DNA of 64,000 bases, from assembly GCF_001613935.1 (NCBI RefSeq), contig NZ_LQCI01000014.1, positions 255,383 through 319,382 on the forward strand, written 5' to 3'. The position numbers and the translations under genes are program-made. Positions 19,277 to 28,049 of this stretch are shown piece after piece. Origin of the DNA: Amycolatopsis regifaucium. GTDB lineage: Bacteria; Actinomycetota; Actinomycetes; Mycobacteriales; Pseudonocardiaceae. Each line of letters opens with the position of its first letter. Positions within the stretch are counted from its first letter, which is position 1. The notes below the pieces were generated by a model that saw only the letters and a program-made list of their open reading frames with translations, had not been told where the DNA came from and did not search any database.

Positions 19277-19800
19277 GAGCGGCCGGTCCAGTCGACGTGC
19301 TGGAAGTCTTCGCCGTCGTCCTCATCGGACGCGGGGCGGGGCGGCCGGGGTTTCGCGGGCGGCCCAGAGGGTGGCTCGGCTGGGACGCCGAACCGTGCGG
19401 AGTCGTCCGGTTCCTCGGTGGGCCGCGGTTCCTCCCTCGGCGGCAGGGTGCTCTTGATGAAGTCGACCGCGTCGGAATCCTCGCCGGTCAGCCCGGCCAT
19501 GATCTCCAGGGTCCGGTCCGCGGCCTTCGTCGTCGCCTTGCGGTAGGTGCTCATGATCAGCGACGCGAGCTGGGCGGGCGGCCGTTCCTGCGCCTGCGGG
19601 GACAGGGCGAGTGACGTCAGGCCGCCGCCGGGGTTGACCGTCACGGTGACCAGCCGGTCCGGGCTGCTCATGGTGACGACGTTGTTCTCCAGCTCGGCTT
19701 TCGCCTGCTCCGCCTTGGCCAGCAGAGCGGCGCTGCGTTGTTCCTGTTCGCGCATCCACTCCTGCGGATCGCGCACGTGGCCACCGAACGGCACTATCAT
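19273..19800 (-). CDS. YbaB/EbfC-family protein of the ESX module
   Basis: 175 residues. Residues about 10-100 match the small YbaB nucleoid-associated fold: a long coiled helix (WMREQEQRSAALLAKAEQAK), a beta hairpin (VTMSSPDRLVTVTVNPGG), and a second helix. A Pro/Asp-rich disordered tail follows. YbaB-like proteins recur in actinobacterial ESX loci, where their job is unclear. ATG 19800 behind GAGGGGGG is preferred to an upstream GTG at 19833. Confidence 0.8.
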   Translation of the reverse strand: MIVPFGGHVRDPQEWMREQEQRSAALLAKAEQAKAELENNVVTMSSPDRLVTVTVNPGGGLTSLALSPQAQERPPAQLASLIMSTYRKATTKAADRTLEIMAGLTGEDSDAVDFIKSTLPPREEPRPTEEPDDSARFGVPAEPPSGPPAKPRPPRPASDEDDGEDFQHVDWTGRS

Positions 19801-19836
19801 TCCGAAACCCCCCTCGGGTCGTCGACTCGTCACAAC

Positions 19837-20589
19837 TTAGCGGTCCGGATCCAGCAGTGAAGCCAGTCGCGTCGCGAGCCGTGGACCGTCCACAGGGGAC
19901 ACGTTCACCCAAGCCTGTCCGCCGCGTCCCCCGGTCCGCGCCGCGCAGTACGCGCCGACGTCGGTGTCGAACCAGGTCAGCCCGCCCGCCCGGCGTGTCC
20001 GGCCGTCGCGGTCACGGGTCCGCACGGTGAACTGGCCGGCACTGTAGACCGGCCGCGCCTGGATGGCGAGCACCTCGCGCAGCTGAGTGTCCGAGGCCGA
20101 CGATCGCCGGCCGTCGGCGAAGAGCGGATCCTCCATCTCCCCGCCGAAGCGCGCCGCGGGCAGGCTGATCCCGTAGCCGGGGCCCGGCCGCAGCTCCGGC
20201 AGGACGTCGACGATCGCGGCGAACACCTCACCGTCGCCGATCCCGGAAAGCGCGATGGTCTGCTCGGGCTGGGTGGCCAGTACGCCGTGCCGCCCCCGCG
20301 CGGCCGCGACCGCGCGGAACGGGGCTTCGGCCGTCATGTCGGCCAGCGCCTCGCATTCGACATACACCTCGGCATGGGCAAGCAGGTCCAGTCGCGCTTC
20401 CAGCGCGGCGTCGAGCCGGCTCCCGTCATAAAGGCCTCGTTCGGCGAGATTTTCGTAGACCGCGCCGCGGATCTCGGCGCGTTCCGCTTCCGTGCCGCCG
20501 ACGCTGCGGACGGCCAGCGGCCACGGCGGGGCGGCGTGACCGAGGTCGGACCAGAGGACGTCGAACGCCGACGCGGAAACCCGGATCAA
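19837..20589 (-). CDS. EspG-family ESX secretion chaperone
   Basis: 250 residues. The mixed alpha/beta layout, N-terminal VSASAFDVLWSDLGHAAPPW, and repeated beta strands around RARPVYS-like segments fit the EspG family (ESX-secretion associated), which binds PPE-type substrates in the cytoplasm before export. Its position directly after the PPE-like gene (4-bp overlap) supports a chaperone-substrate pair. Confidence 0.85.
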   Translation of the reverse strand: MIRVSASAFDVLWSDLGHAAPPWPLAVRSVGGTEAERAEIRGAVYENLAERGLYDGSRLDAALEARLDLLAHAEVYVECEALADMTAEAPFRAVAAARGRHGVLATQPEQTIALSGIGDGEVFAAIVDVLPELRPGPGYGISLPAARFGGEMEDPLFADGRRSSASDTQLREVLAIQARPVYSAGQFTVRTRDRDGRTRRAGGLTWFDTDVGAYCAARTGGRGGQAWVNVSPVDGPRLATRLASLLDPDR

Positions 20590-21164
20590 GACCGCCCCAG
20601 CTCGGGCGGCTTCCCGAACGAGATTCGCGGGGTCAGCGAATGCAGTGAGGCGTCGCGGTTGTTCATCACGTCGACGGCCTTGCGCCTGGCCTCTTCGGCC
20701 TCCGCGCGGCGCGCCTCCATCTCGTCGGCGAGCGCCGCGAGTGCCAGCAGGTTTCCGCCGGCGGCGGCACCGCGGATCATCGCGCCCGGATCGAAGTCCA
20801 CCGGCGGCGGCATGTCCGCGCGGGCTCGCGCCGCGACCTCGGCCTGCCCGGAGATCGCCTGTCCGAGCGCGGACGAGAGATCGGCGGACCAGGTCAGCCA
20901 GCCGGACGCCGTCGCCAGCACGCCGCGGAGCGCGTCGCCCGCTTCCCCGCGCCAGTTCTCCTCGCTGCTGCCGATCAACCCGGCCAGCTCGGACGTCGCG
21001 TCGTGCATACGCCGCGCGAGGGCGTCCCAGGCGGCGCCGATACCGCCCGCCGCCTCGGGATCGTTGCCTGCTTCGACCTCGGCGGCCAGCGCCTCGTGGC
21101 TGTAGGCCTCGTACCGCGTGGCCGCGACGGGGACCTCGCGTCCCGGCATCTCTCCATCAGGCAC
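20586..21164 (-). CDS. PPE/WXG-like ESX substrate
   Basis: 192 residues. Two long helices joined by a turn with NWRGEAGDALRG (about residues 70-81), the W-x-G type motif of PPE and WXG100 proteins that binds the EspG chaperone or a helical partner. The C-terminal 60 residues are charged. It is probably the substrate of the EspG-like protein encoded next. It lies 11 bp after the DUF3558 lipoprotein gene. Confidence 0.75.
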   Translation of the reverse strand: MPDGEMPGREVPVAATRYEAYSHEALAAEVEAGNDPEAAGGIGAAWDALARRMHDATSELAGLIGSSEENWRGEAGDALRGVLATASGWLTWSADLSSALGQAISGQAEVAARARADMPPPVDFDPGAMIRGAAAGGNLLALAALADEMEARRAEAEEARRKAVDVMNNRDASLHSLTPRISFGKPPELGRS

Positions 21165-21175
21165 GGCTTGCTCTC

Positions 21176-21709
21176 CTAAGGCAGCTTGGGTTCGGCCAGT
21201 CCCGCCACCGTCACCGCGCGCTCGCAGGCGAGCGGGGTGTCGGTGAAGTCCGTGTTGCTCACGTCGATCTGGACGCTCGCCTTCTCCCCCATGCCGAGCA
21301 GGACCGCACAGGTCCCGTCGGCGGCCTTCTTGTCCGCGACCTTGAGCGCGTCCCGGTCGCCGATCTTGGTCTTGGTGGCGGTCTTGCGCGCGATCTCGAG
21401 GTCGGCCAGGCCGTTCCGCTCGTCCACGGTGATGGTGACGCCGAAGGTGGCGGGCACCGTCCAGTCGCAGGCGCGGGCGCCGTTGATCTCCTTCGGGACG
21501 CCGAGCACGTTCACCCCGGCGCTCGACCGCTCCGCGGGGCCGAGCAGCGCACAGGGATCCAGCTTGGCGGGCGGAACCGTGCCCGCGGTCGAACCGCCGA
21601 CGGCCACCTGTCTGGTATTCGGGGCCTGCGCCTGGCCCGCGGCCCCTTGCCCACAGGCGGACACCGCGAGGACGATGAGGGCGCTGAAGCCGAGGAGGCG
21701 GGGACTCAT
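21176..21709 (-). CDS. DUF3558 lipoprotein
   Basis: 177 residues. A signal peptide with lipobox (LIVLAVSACGQG, Cys about residue 20) indicates an outer-face lipoprotein. The mature part shows the DUF3558 pattern: LDPCALLGPAE, then ACDWTV, and two further cysteines (GTCAVLL, LACERAV). ATG 21709 was chosen so that the signal peptide is N-terminal. Part of the ESX module; its function is unknown. Confidence 0.88.
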   Translation of the reverse strand: MSPRLLGFSALIVLAVSACGQGAAGQAQAPNTRQVAVGGSTAGTVPPAKLDPCALLGPAERSSAGVNVLGVPKEINGARACDWTVPATFGVTITVDERNGLADLEIARKTATKTKIGDRDALKVADKKAADGTCAVLLGMGEKASVQIDVSNTDFTDTPLACERAVTVAGLAEPKLP

Positions 21710-21713
21710 GGGT

Positions 21714-22067
21714 TCAGCCGCCGACACAGTCCACGTCCGCCGCCGCTTGTTCATCCTGACGGGTGTAGCGGGCCAGTGCCTTCTCGATCCGGTTCTTGAG
21801 CGCCTCGAGTTCCTTGCCGAACGCCGTGAGCGCCTCGACCGCGGAGCCGTCGGCGCCGATTCCGTACTGCGCCATGAACCGGCCGACCTCGTCCGCGTAT
21901 CCCCCGCCGAGGGGAACGGTGCGGCCGAGCACCTTGGCCTCGCGGACCATCTGGCCGACCACGTCCTGCAGGGCGGAGATCTTCACATGGGCGTCGGCCG
22001 CCAGCTCCGGGGCGACCGCGAACCCGCTCAGATCGAACCGGGTTTTGGCGGAACTCACCTCGCTCAT
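21714..22067 (-). CDS. Small helical protein heading the ESX module
   Basis: 117 residues, acidic and helical with a Gly-rich turn (PLGGGYADEVGRFM), resembling the small EspC/WXG-type partners. I do not recognise the exact family. It is the first gene of the eight-gene minus-strand unit and ends 5 bp before the DUF3558 lipoprotein start. Confidence 0.7.
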   Translation of the reverse strand: MSEVSSAKTRFDLSGFAVAPELAADAHVKISALQDVVGQMVREAKVLGRTVPLGGGYADEVGRFMAQYGIGADGSAVEALTAFGKELEALKNRIEKALARYTRQDEQAAADVDCVGG

Positions 22068-22351
22068 ATGCGGTTACGCCTCTCCGTAGTCGAGCGACCT
22101 CGCATCGGAGCATACGACAAAACCCCGTGTCAGCGGGAGCACCCAAAAACGCGCTCACCTCACACGATCGAGGTAAGGTCTCTGGTTGCACAGAGTCATC
22201 GACTGGGGTTGGCGGGGTTCCCCCCGCGAGTTCGCCCGAGTTTGACACACTTCGTGGGAGGCTGACCGCTGCTCGGGGGACTACTCGAGTGAGGAAGAGC
22301 TGCCTTCAGCAGACCCAGCGGACATCCAGCCACGTGGCATCAGGAGGTCGA
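22068..22351. promoter_or_regulatory. Divergent intergenic region between ESX module and moxR operon
   Basis: 284 bp that must hold promoters for both directions. A TTGACA-like hexamer is at 22242-22247 on the plus strand, but no clear -10 is seen at proper spacing. No operator could be defined. Confidence 0.4.
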
Positions 22352-23431
22352 GTGACGTCGAGAATCCAGTCTGCGACGCCCGGCGAACAGCAGGGCGAGC
22401 AGGCAACCGGGCACGAGCCGTACCCCACGGCCGCCGGCTCGGTGAGCGGCCGGCAGAACGGCCGCGAGGGCAGAGCGTCGCTGGACGAACTGCACGAGAC
22501 GGCGCGGCGGATCGCCGCCAACGTCGAGCGGGTACTGGTCGGCAAACCCGAAGTCATCCGCATCGCGCTCGTGACCCTGCTCGCCGAAGGCCACCTCCTC
22601 GTCGAGGACGTCCCCGGGGTCGGCAAGACCTCGCTGGCGAAGGCGCTGGCCCGCTCGATCGACTGCACCGTGAGCCGGATCCAGTTCACCCCCGACCTGC
22701 TGCCCAGTGACGTCACCGGGGTGTCCATCTACAACCGGCAGAGCGGCGGGTTCGAGTTCCGGCCCGGTCCGGTGTTCGCGAACATCGTGGTCGGCGACGA
22801 GATCAACCGTGCCTCGCCGAAGACGCAGTCGGCGCTGCTCGAATGCATGGAAGAGCACCAGGTCACCGTCGACACCTCGACGTACCACCTCGAAGAGCCG
22901 TTCATGGTGATCGCCACCCAGAACCCGATCGAGATGGAGGGCACCTACGCGCTGCCCGAGGCTCAGCGGGACCGGTTCACCGCGCGGGTGTCCATCGGCT
23001 ACCCCGACCAGCAGGCCGAACTGGCCATGGTCGACGAGCACGCCGGGCACAACCCGCTGGCCGATCTCGAGCCGGTCTCCGACCGCGACTCGGTGCAGCG
23101 GCTGATCGAGACGGTGCGGTCGGTGCACATGTCGCCGGAGGTCCGCCGGTACGCCGTCGAACTGGTGTCGGCGACCCGGCAGGTGCCGGAGATCCGCCTC
23201 GGCGCGTCGCCGAGGGCGACCCTGCAGCTGGTACGCGCCGCCCGCGCGCAGGCCGCGCTTTCGGGCCGGGAGTTCGTCGTCCCGGACGACCTGCACACGG
23301 TCGCGGTCCCGGTGCTGGCGCACCGCCTGGTGCTCACCACCGAGGCGCACGCCGCCCGCCGTTCGGCCACCGACGTGGTCCGCGCGATCCTGCACCGGGT
23401 TCCCGTCCCGCAGGGCTCGAACCACCGCTGA
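22352..23431 (+). CDS. MoxR-family AAA+ ATPase
   Basis: 359 residues. Walker A GVGKT (about 89-93), Walker B region VVGDEINRASPKTQSALLE (about 146-164), sensor segment ATQNPIEMEGTY and arginine-finger QRDRF are all present. MoxR ATPases act as chaperones for partner proteins encoded next to them, here DUF58 and transglutaminase-like proteins. The GTG start follows AGGAGG at 22342-22347 and replaces a longer reading without a ribosome binding site. The N-terminal 40 residues are disordered. Confidence 0.93.
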   Translation: MTSRIQSATPGEQQGEQATGHEPYPTAAGSVSGRQNGREGRASLDELHETARRIAANVERVLVGKPEVIRIALVTLLAEGHLLVEDVPGVGKTSLAKALARSIDCTVSRIQFTPDLLPSDVTGVSIYNRQSGGFEFRPGPVFANIVVGDEINRASPKTQSALLECMEEHQVTVDTSTYHLEEPFMVIATQNPIEMEGTYALPEAQRDRFTARVSIGYPDQQAELAMVDEHAGHNPLADLEPVSDRDSVQRLIETVRSVHMSPEVRRYAVELVSATRQVPEIRLGASPRATLQLVRAARAQAALSGREFVVPDDLHTVAVPVLAHRLVLTTEAHAARRSATDVVRAILHRVPVPQGSNHR

Positions 23432-23450
23432 GTAGAAGGAAAACGGGGCC

Positions 23451-24725
23451 ATGCTGCGTGCTCTGTCCGGCCTGACCACACGCGGCCGCTGTCTCCTCGC
23501 CGCCGGCGTCGCCGCGGCGGTGTGCTCGTTCGTGCTCAACGAACGGGACCTGCTGCGGGTCGCGGTGTTCGTCGTCGCTCTGCCGCTCCTGGTCGCCTTC
23601 TTCATCTCGGCGACCCGGCTGCGGCTGGGCGCGGCGCGCGCGCTGCGCCCGGAACGGGTCTCGGTCGGCTCGCCCGGTGAGGTCCAGCTCGAGCTCTGGC
23701 GTGACGGCAGGCTTCCGGCGGGGGAAGTGCTCCTCGAAGACGGGGTGCCCTACGCGCTGGGTTCGCGACCGCGGTTCGTCGTCGAACGGCTTCCCCACGA
23801 CCGGCGCGTCGCACTGCGATACCCGCTTCAGCCGGTGCTGCGGGGCATCCAGCAGGTCGGCCCGCTGCGGGCGACGATCACCGACCCGTTCGGGCTGTGC
23901 GAGTTCGAACGTGAGCTGATCGGGCATTCGCGGCTGGTCGTCGTGCCGAAGGTGGTCGGCCTGTGGGGTCTCCCCAGCGGGGCGGGTATCGGCGCCGGTG
24001 ACGACGGCAGCATCCGCCTGCACGCCGGGCAGGGCGAGGCCGACGTGATCGTGCGGCAGTACCGCCAGGGCGACGACCTGCGGAAGGTCCACTGGCGCTC
24101 GACCGCCCGCCGCGACGAGATCATGGTCCGCGTCGAGGAACGGCCGTGGCGCGGCGGCACCACGGTGCTGCTGGACCACCGCGCGGCCGCGCACCACGGC
24201 ACCGGACCCGCCGCGAGCCTCGAATGGGCCGTCTCGTTCGCCGCTTCCGTGGGGTTGCACCTGCGCCGCTCCGGGCACCGCGTCCGGCTGATCACCGAAC
24301 ACGGCCAGACCCTGGCCGACACCCCTGGTGAGGGTGGCGAGCACTACGACAACGTCGTGCTCGACGTCCTCGCCGCGCTCCAGCCCGCGCACCAGCGCGA
24401 CATCACCCTCGGCCACGACCCGGCCGAAGGACAGGAACTCATCGCCGTGCTCGGCACCGTCGGCAACGAATCCGTGCACGAGCTGTCCCGGTACCGCCCG
24501 CGCGGGATCCGGAGCCTCGCCGTGCTGCTCGACACCCCCGGCTGGTCCTCGGGCGTCAACCGGCCCGAAACCCGGGCCGCCGCCACCGAAGAATCGGCGG
24601 CACTGCTGCGCGCCGCGGGCTGGGGCGTCGTCGTCGCCGGGCCCGGGTCGCCCATGCAGCAGGTCTGGGCCGAGCTGTGCCAGACGGCCGCCCGCCGCGG
24701 CACCCTGATCGGAGGTGGCCTGTGA
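23451..24725 (+). CDS. DUF58 domain protein
   Basis: 424 residues. Two membrane segments at the N-terminus (about 10-55) are followed by a von Willebrand-like DUF58 domain with GDDLRKVHWRSTARRDEIMVR, the family signature. It is the usual partner of MoxR ATPases. It lies 19 bp after moxR, and its stop overlaps the GTG start of the transglutaminase gene by 4 bp. Confidence 0.92.
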   Translation: MLRALSGLTTRGRCLLAAGVAAAVCSFVLNERDLLRVAVFVVALPLLVAFFISATRLRLGAARALRPERVSVGSPGEVQLELWRDGRLPAGEVLLEDGVPYALGSRPRFVVERLPHDRRVALRYPLQPVLRGIQQVGPLRATITDPFGLCEFERELIGHSRLVVVPKVVGLWGLPSGAGIGAGDDGSIRLHAGQGEADVIVRQYRQGDDLRKVHWRSTARRDEIMVRVEERPWRGGTTVLLDHRAAAHHGTGPAASLEWAVSFAASVGLHLRRSGHRVRLITEHGQTLADTPGEGGEHYDNVVLDVLAALQPAHQRDITLGHDPAEGQELIAVLGTVGNESVHELSRYRPRGIRSLAVLLDTPGWSSGVNRPETRAAATEESAALLRAAGWGVVVAGPGSPMQQVWAELCQTAARRGTLIGGGL

Positions 24726-27241
24726 CCACGACCGCGCCGCCCCGCCAGCACACTCCGAAACCCCGTCCGGAGGCACCGCCGGTCTGGACGAGCAGTGTGC
24801 TCGCACCGGTCGCCGCCGGCCTCGCCACCTTGTTCGCCTCCACCTCGCTCACCGGTGTCGTCACCGGCTGGGCGTGGTTCGGCTATCTGCTGGTCGCGGT
24901 GGTGCTGATCGCCTCCACCGGACTCGCTCTGCGCTCGCTGCGCGCGCCGACCATCGTCGTCGGGCTGGCGCAGCTGCTGGTGCTGTTGTTCCTGATCACC
25001 GGGGCGTTCACCACCAGCGGCATCCTGAAGATCATCCCCGGCCCGGACGCGCTCGAAGAACTGCGTGGCGTCCTCGCCGCGTCGGCCGAACAGATCCGCG
25101 TCGGCCTGCCGCCGGTCGAGGGCACGCCGCCCATCCTCTGCCTGGTCACCATCGCGATCGGCCTGGTCGCGGTGCTCGTCGACACCCTCGCGGTGGCCGC
25201 CGCCGCGCCCGCCGCGACCGGCCTGGTCCTGCTGTGCGTCTACGCCGTTCCCGCCGCGCTGGCCGAGGACATGCTGCCGTGGTGGACGTTCCTGCTCGGC
25301 GCGGCCGCGTTCGCCGCCCTGCTCGCCGTCGACGGCAACCATCGGCATCGCCGCTGGCGCAACCGGGACGCCCCCGGCCTGGGGAACTCGGCGAGCACCC
25401 TGTCCGCCCCCGTCGGTGTGGTGGCCGCCGCGATCGCGATGGGCCTGGTCATCGGTACGGCGGTCACCGGCATCGGCACGGTCGGCAGCCTCCCCGGCGG
25501 AACCGGTTCGGGCCGCGGCGGAGCGGGCGGCTTCGGCGTCGAGCCGTTCACGCAGCTGCGCGGCCTGCTCGACCAGGGCGAGAACGTGGAGCTGTTCAAG
25601 GTCTACGGGATGGGCGCGGACAAACGGCTGCTGCGCGCGTTCACCCTCGACACCTATACCCCGAACAAGGGCTGGGGGCTGGCGCAGAACGGCCGCGCCC
25701 AGCAGGGGGTGCAGGCCAACCAGGGGCTCCCGCCCGCGCCGGGCGACGACGGCGTCGGACCCGCGCGTGAGATCCGGATCGAGCCCACGAACTGGGTCGA
25801 CAACTGGCTGCCGATCTACGGTGCGCCGCGGACGCTCACCGGACTCGCCGACAACTGGCTGTACGACCCGGTCGGCGGCGCCGTGTTCACCACGACGAAG
25901 CAGAACGCGCCCGCCTACACCGAGACGGCGTCGATCAAGGAACCCTCGAAGGAGGAACTCCGGCTCGACGACGCTCGGCTCGCCGAAGTACCGCCGCAGT
26001 TCGTCCAAATCGACCGCGTCGACCCCCGGGTGGCCGCGAAGGCCAAGCAGCTGACGGACAACGAGTCCAACAACTTCGACAAGACCCAGGCGATCTGGTC
26101 GTTCTTCACCGCGCAGAACGGCTTCGTGTACGACACCAAGACCGCCGACGCCAAGGATCCCGACGCGCTCGCCGACTTCATTCTCAACGGCAAACGCGGC
26201 TTCTGTGAGCAGTTCGCGTCCGCGATGGCCGTGATGCTGCGGTCGATCGGCATCCCGTCGCGGGTCGCCATCGGTTTCACCTCCGGCACCCCGAAGGGCG
26301 ATCACCTCTCGATCAGCTCCGAGGACGCGCACGCGTGGGTCGAAGTCTTCTTCCAGCAGAAGGGCTGGGTCAGTTTCGACCCGACCCCGCTGGTCGACGG
26401 CCGCGCGGTCGTCCCGCCGTATCTGCAGACCGACACCAGCAGCTCCACGACCAACGACACCCAGGAAGTGCCGACAGCGCCGGCGTCGAGCGCCCCCGCC
26501 ACCGGCACCCCGCGTGACCCGGGCGCGGACCAGGGCGCGGGCGACACCGGTGGTCAGCAGGAGGAGGAGCCGCTGTGGCCCGCCATCCTCGCCGGGATCC
26601 TCGGTGGCTTGGCGGCCGCGCTCACCGTGGTCGCGATCGTGCGCTCCCGCTTGCGATACCGGGCGCTCATGCGCTCGAAACCGTCCCGATCCCCTGATTC
26701 GCCCGCATCGGCGCGTGCAGACGACGGGTTCCTGGACAACCCGAACGTCGCGAACTGGCTGCCTTTGATCGCGATCGGGCTGTGGGTGGCGGCGTTCGCG
26801 TTCCTGGCGGCGTGGGTGTCGTGGTGGTTCGCGCTGATCTTGGTGGTCGTGCTCGGCGGCTTGGGCACGCCGACGGCGATCCGGGAGATCAAGCGACGGC
26901 TGCGGCTGCAGAAGATCGCGTCCCACTCCCCCGACGCCGCCGACGCGGCGTGGCGCGAACTGATGGACGAATGCGCGGACCGGGGGCTGCCGCTCTCGGA
27001 CGGCGACACGGTGCGCGTGGCGGGCCGGAAAGTCGCCGAGAAGCACCGTCTGGACGAGGAGGGCCGCTCCGGCCTGCGGACGGTCATCGGCGTCGTGGAG
27101 ACGTCCTGGTACTCCGACCAGCCGGCGAGCGACGACGAACTGGGCCCGGCCTTCGCCGAGGTTCGCAAGAGCCTTAAGCGGAACGCGCCCATGTCGTGGA
27201 AGGGCCGCCTGTTCCCGCGGTCGCTGAGGCGAGGCAAGTAA
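24722..27241 (+). CDS. TgpA-like transglutaminase membrane protein
   Basis: 839 residues. Five to seven N-terminal membrane helices (about 20-230), an extracytoplasmic transglutaminase-like domain with the catalytic triad Cys495 (RGFCEQFAS), His537 (DAHAWVEVFF) and Asp553 (FDPTP), then a membrane helix, a second hydrophobic pair, and a C-terminal DUF4129-like cytoplasmic part. All three triad residues are kept. The family is thought to process or crosslink envelope proteins; the substrate is unknown. It is the last gene of the MoxR operon. Confidence 0.9.
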   Translation: MTTTAPPRQHTPKPRPEAPPVWTSSVLAPVAAGLATLFASTSLTGVVTGWAWFGYLLVAVVLIASTGLALRSLRAPTIVVGLAQLLVLLFLITGAFTTSGILKIIPGPDALEELRGVLAASAEQIRVGLPPVEGTPPILCLVTIAIGLVAVLVDTLAVAAAAPAATGLVLLCVYAVPAALAEDMLPWWTFLLGAAAFAALLAVDGNHRHRRWRNRDAPGLGNSASTLSAPVGVVAAAIAMGLVIGTAVTGIGTVGSLPGGTGSGRGGAGGFGVEPFTQLRGLLDQGENVELFKVYGMGADKRLLRAFTLDTYTPNKGWGLAQNGRAQQGVQANQGLPPAPGDDGVGPAREIRIEPTNWVDNWLPIYGAPRTLTGLADNWLYDPVGGAVFTTTKQNAPAYTETASIKEPSKEELRLDDARLAEVPPQFVQIDRVDPRVAAKAKQLTDNESNNFDKTQAIWSFFTAQNGFVYDTKTADAKDPDALADFILNGKRGFCEQFASAMAVMLRSIGIPSRVAIGFTSGTPKGDHLSISSEDAHAWVEVFFQQKGWVSFDPTPLVDGRAVVPPYLQTDTSSSTTNDTQEVPTAPASSAPATGTPRDPGADQGAGDTGGQQEEEPLWPAILAGILGGLAAALTVVAIVRSRLRYRALMRSKPSRSPDSPASARADDGFLDNPNVANWLPLIAIGLWVAAFAFLAAWVSWWFALILVVVLGGLGTPTAIREIKRRLRLQKIASHSPDAADAAWRELMDECADRGLPLSDGDTVRVAGRKVAEKHRLDEEGRSGLRTVIGVVETSWYSDQPASDDELGPAFAEVRKSLKRNAPMSWKGRLFPRSLRRGK

Positions 27242-27252
27242 GCTCTGGGGTG

Positions 27253-27311
27253 AAGTACATGATGGCCCCCTTCCTTGCGCCAGGCGCAAGGAAGGGGGCC
27301 ATCATGTACTT
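27253..27311. terminator. Perfect 28-bp palindrome after the MoxR operon
   Basis: Arms 27253-27280 and 27284-27311 pair perfectly with a 3-nt loop, 11 bp past the transglutaminase stop. It differs from the copy at 17229 by a compensated change in both arms (GATGG/CCATC for GAAGG/CCTTC). Confidence 0.78.
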
Positions 27312-27382
27312 AGGGAAGGTGTGAAGGTCGACTAGAACCGTCACCACCACTCACGAGCCTCAGCGTCCTCCGCGCACGACAA

Positions 27383-27425
27383 CGCGAACATGCCGACGGG
27401 GCAGCGCCCCGTCGGCATGTTCGCG
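27383..27425. terminator. 20-bp perfect hairpin before DUF3040 gene end
   Basis: Arms 27383-27402 and 27406-27425 pair perfectly around a 3-nt loop, 11 bp beyond the stop of the convergent DUF3040 gene. A second terminator between convergent genes. Confidence 0.75.
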
Positions 27426-27435
27426 TGTGTGAGAG

Positions 27436-27852
27436 CTATTGCTCCTCGAAGCGCTGGCGGAAGCGCTCTTCCATGCGCTGGGTGAACGAGCTTCGGCGCG
27501 GGGACGACTTTCCGCCGCCACCTCCGCCGGCGCCCGGGCCACCGCTGTCCTTACCGCCTTCCGTTTCGGCTCCGTGCCGAATCGATGTGACGGCCATCAT
27601 GACTCCGAAGAACATCACGAGGAACCCGAGCACGCTGATCACTGGGATCTCGGCTACCCGGATGTTGACCACCACGCCGAGCACCAACAGTGCGACGCCC
27701 ACTACGAACAGGGCAACGCCCTGGATACGCCGTCGGCGGGCGGGGCGGCGCAACCGGGTGCCTCGCACCGTGGATGCGAACTTGGGGTCCTCGGCATAGA
27801 GCTCGCGCTCGATCTGATCGAGCAGCCGCTGCTCATGCTCGGAGAGTGGCAT
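27436..27852 (-). CDS. DUF3040 membrane protein
   Basis: 138 residues starting MPLSEHEQRLLDQIERELYA, the signature of the actinobacterial DUF3040 family. Two membrane helices (about 43-62 and 68-90) and a Gly/Ser/Arg-rich tail follow. Function unknown. It is a single gene convergent with the MoxR operon. Confidence 0.93.
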   Translation of the reverse strand: MPLSEHEQRLLDQIERELYAEDPKFASTVRGTRLRRPARRRRIQGVALFVVGVALLVLGVVVNIRVAEIPVISVLGFLVMFFGVMMAVTSIRHGAETEGGKDSGGPGAGGGGGGKSSPRRSSFTQRMEERFRQRFEEQ

Positions 27853-28049
27853 CTTTCCTCCTCCGGCACAGCTGTCGCGGGCGCCGGGCCGCGCAACGTC
27901 ATGGACCCAACAGACAACCCCAGGCGGGGTGTCTCTGTCCAGGATACGAGCCCCGCGCTCGTCCGACTACCCGATCCCGTATCCAGAAGGGATCGAATTG
28001 GCCGAAACCACCCGACTCGGCTCTCTCGAAGACGGTCGAGCGGCCGATG

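Noticed and set aside
22242..22270. TTGACA-like promoter before moxR
   Set aside because: No acceptable -10 hexamer at 16-19 bp; kept only as a weak note.
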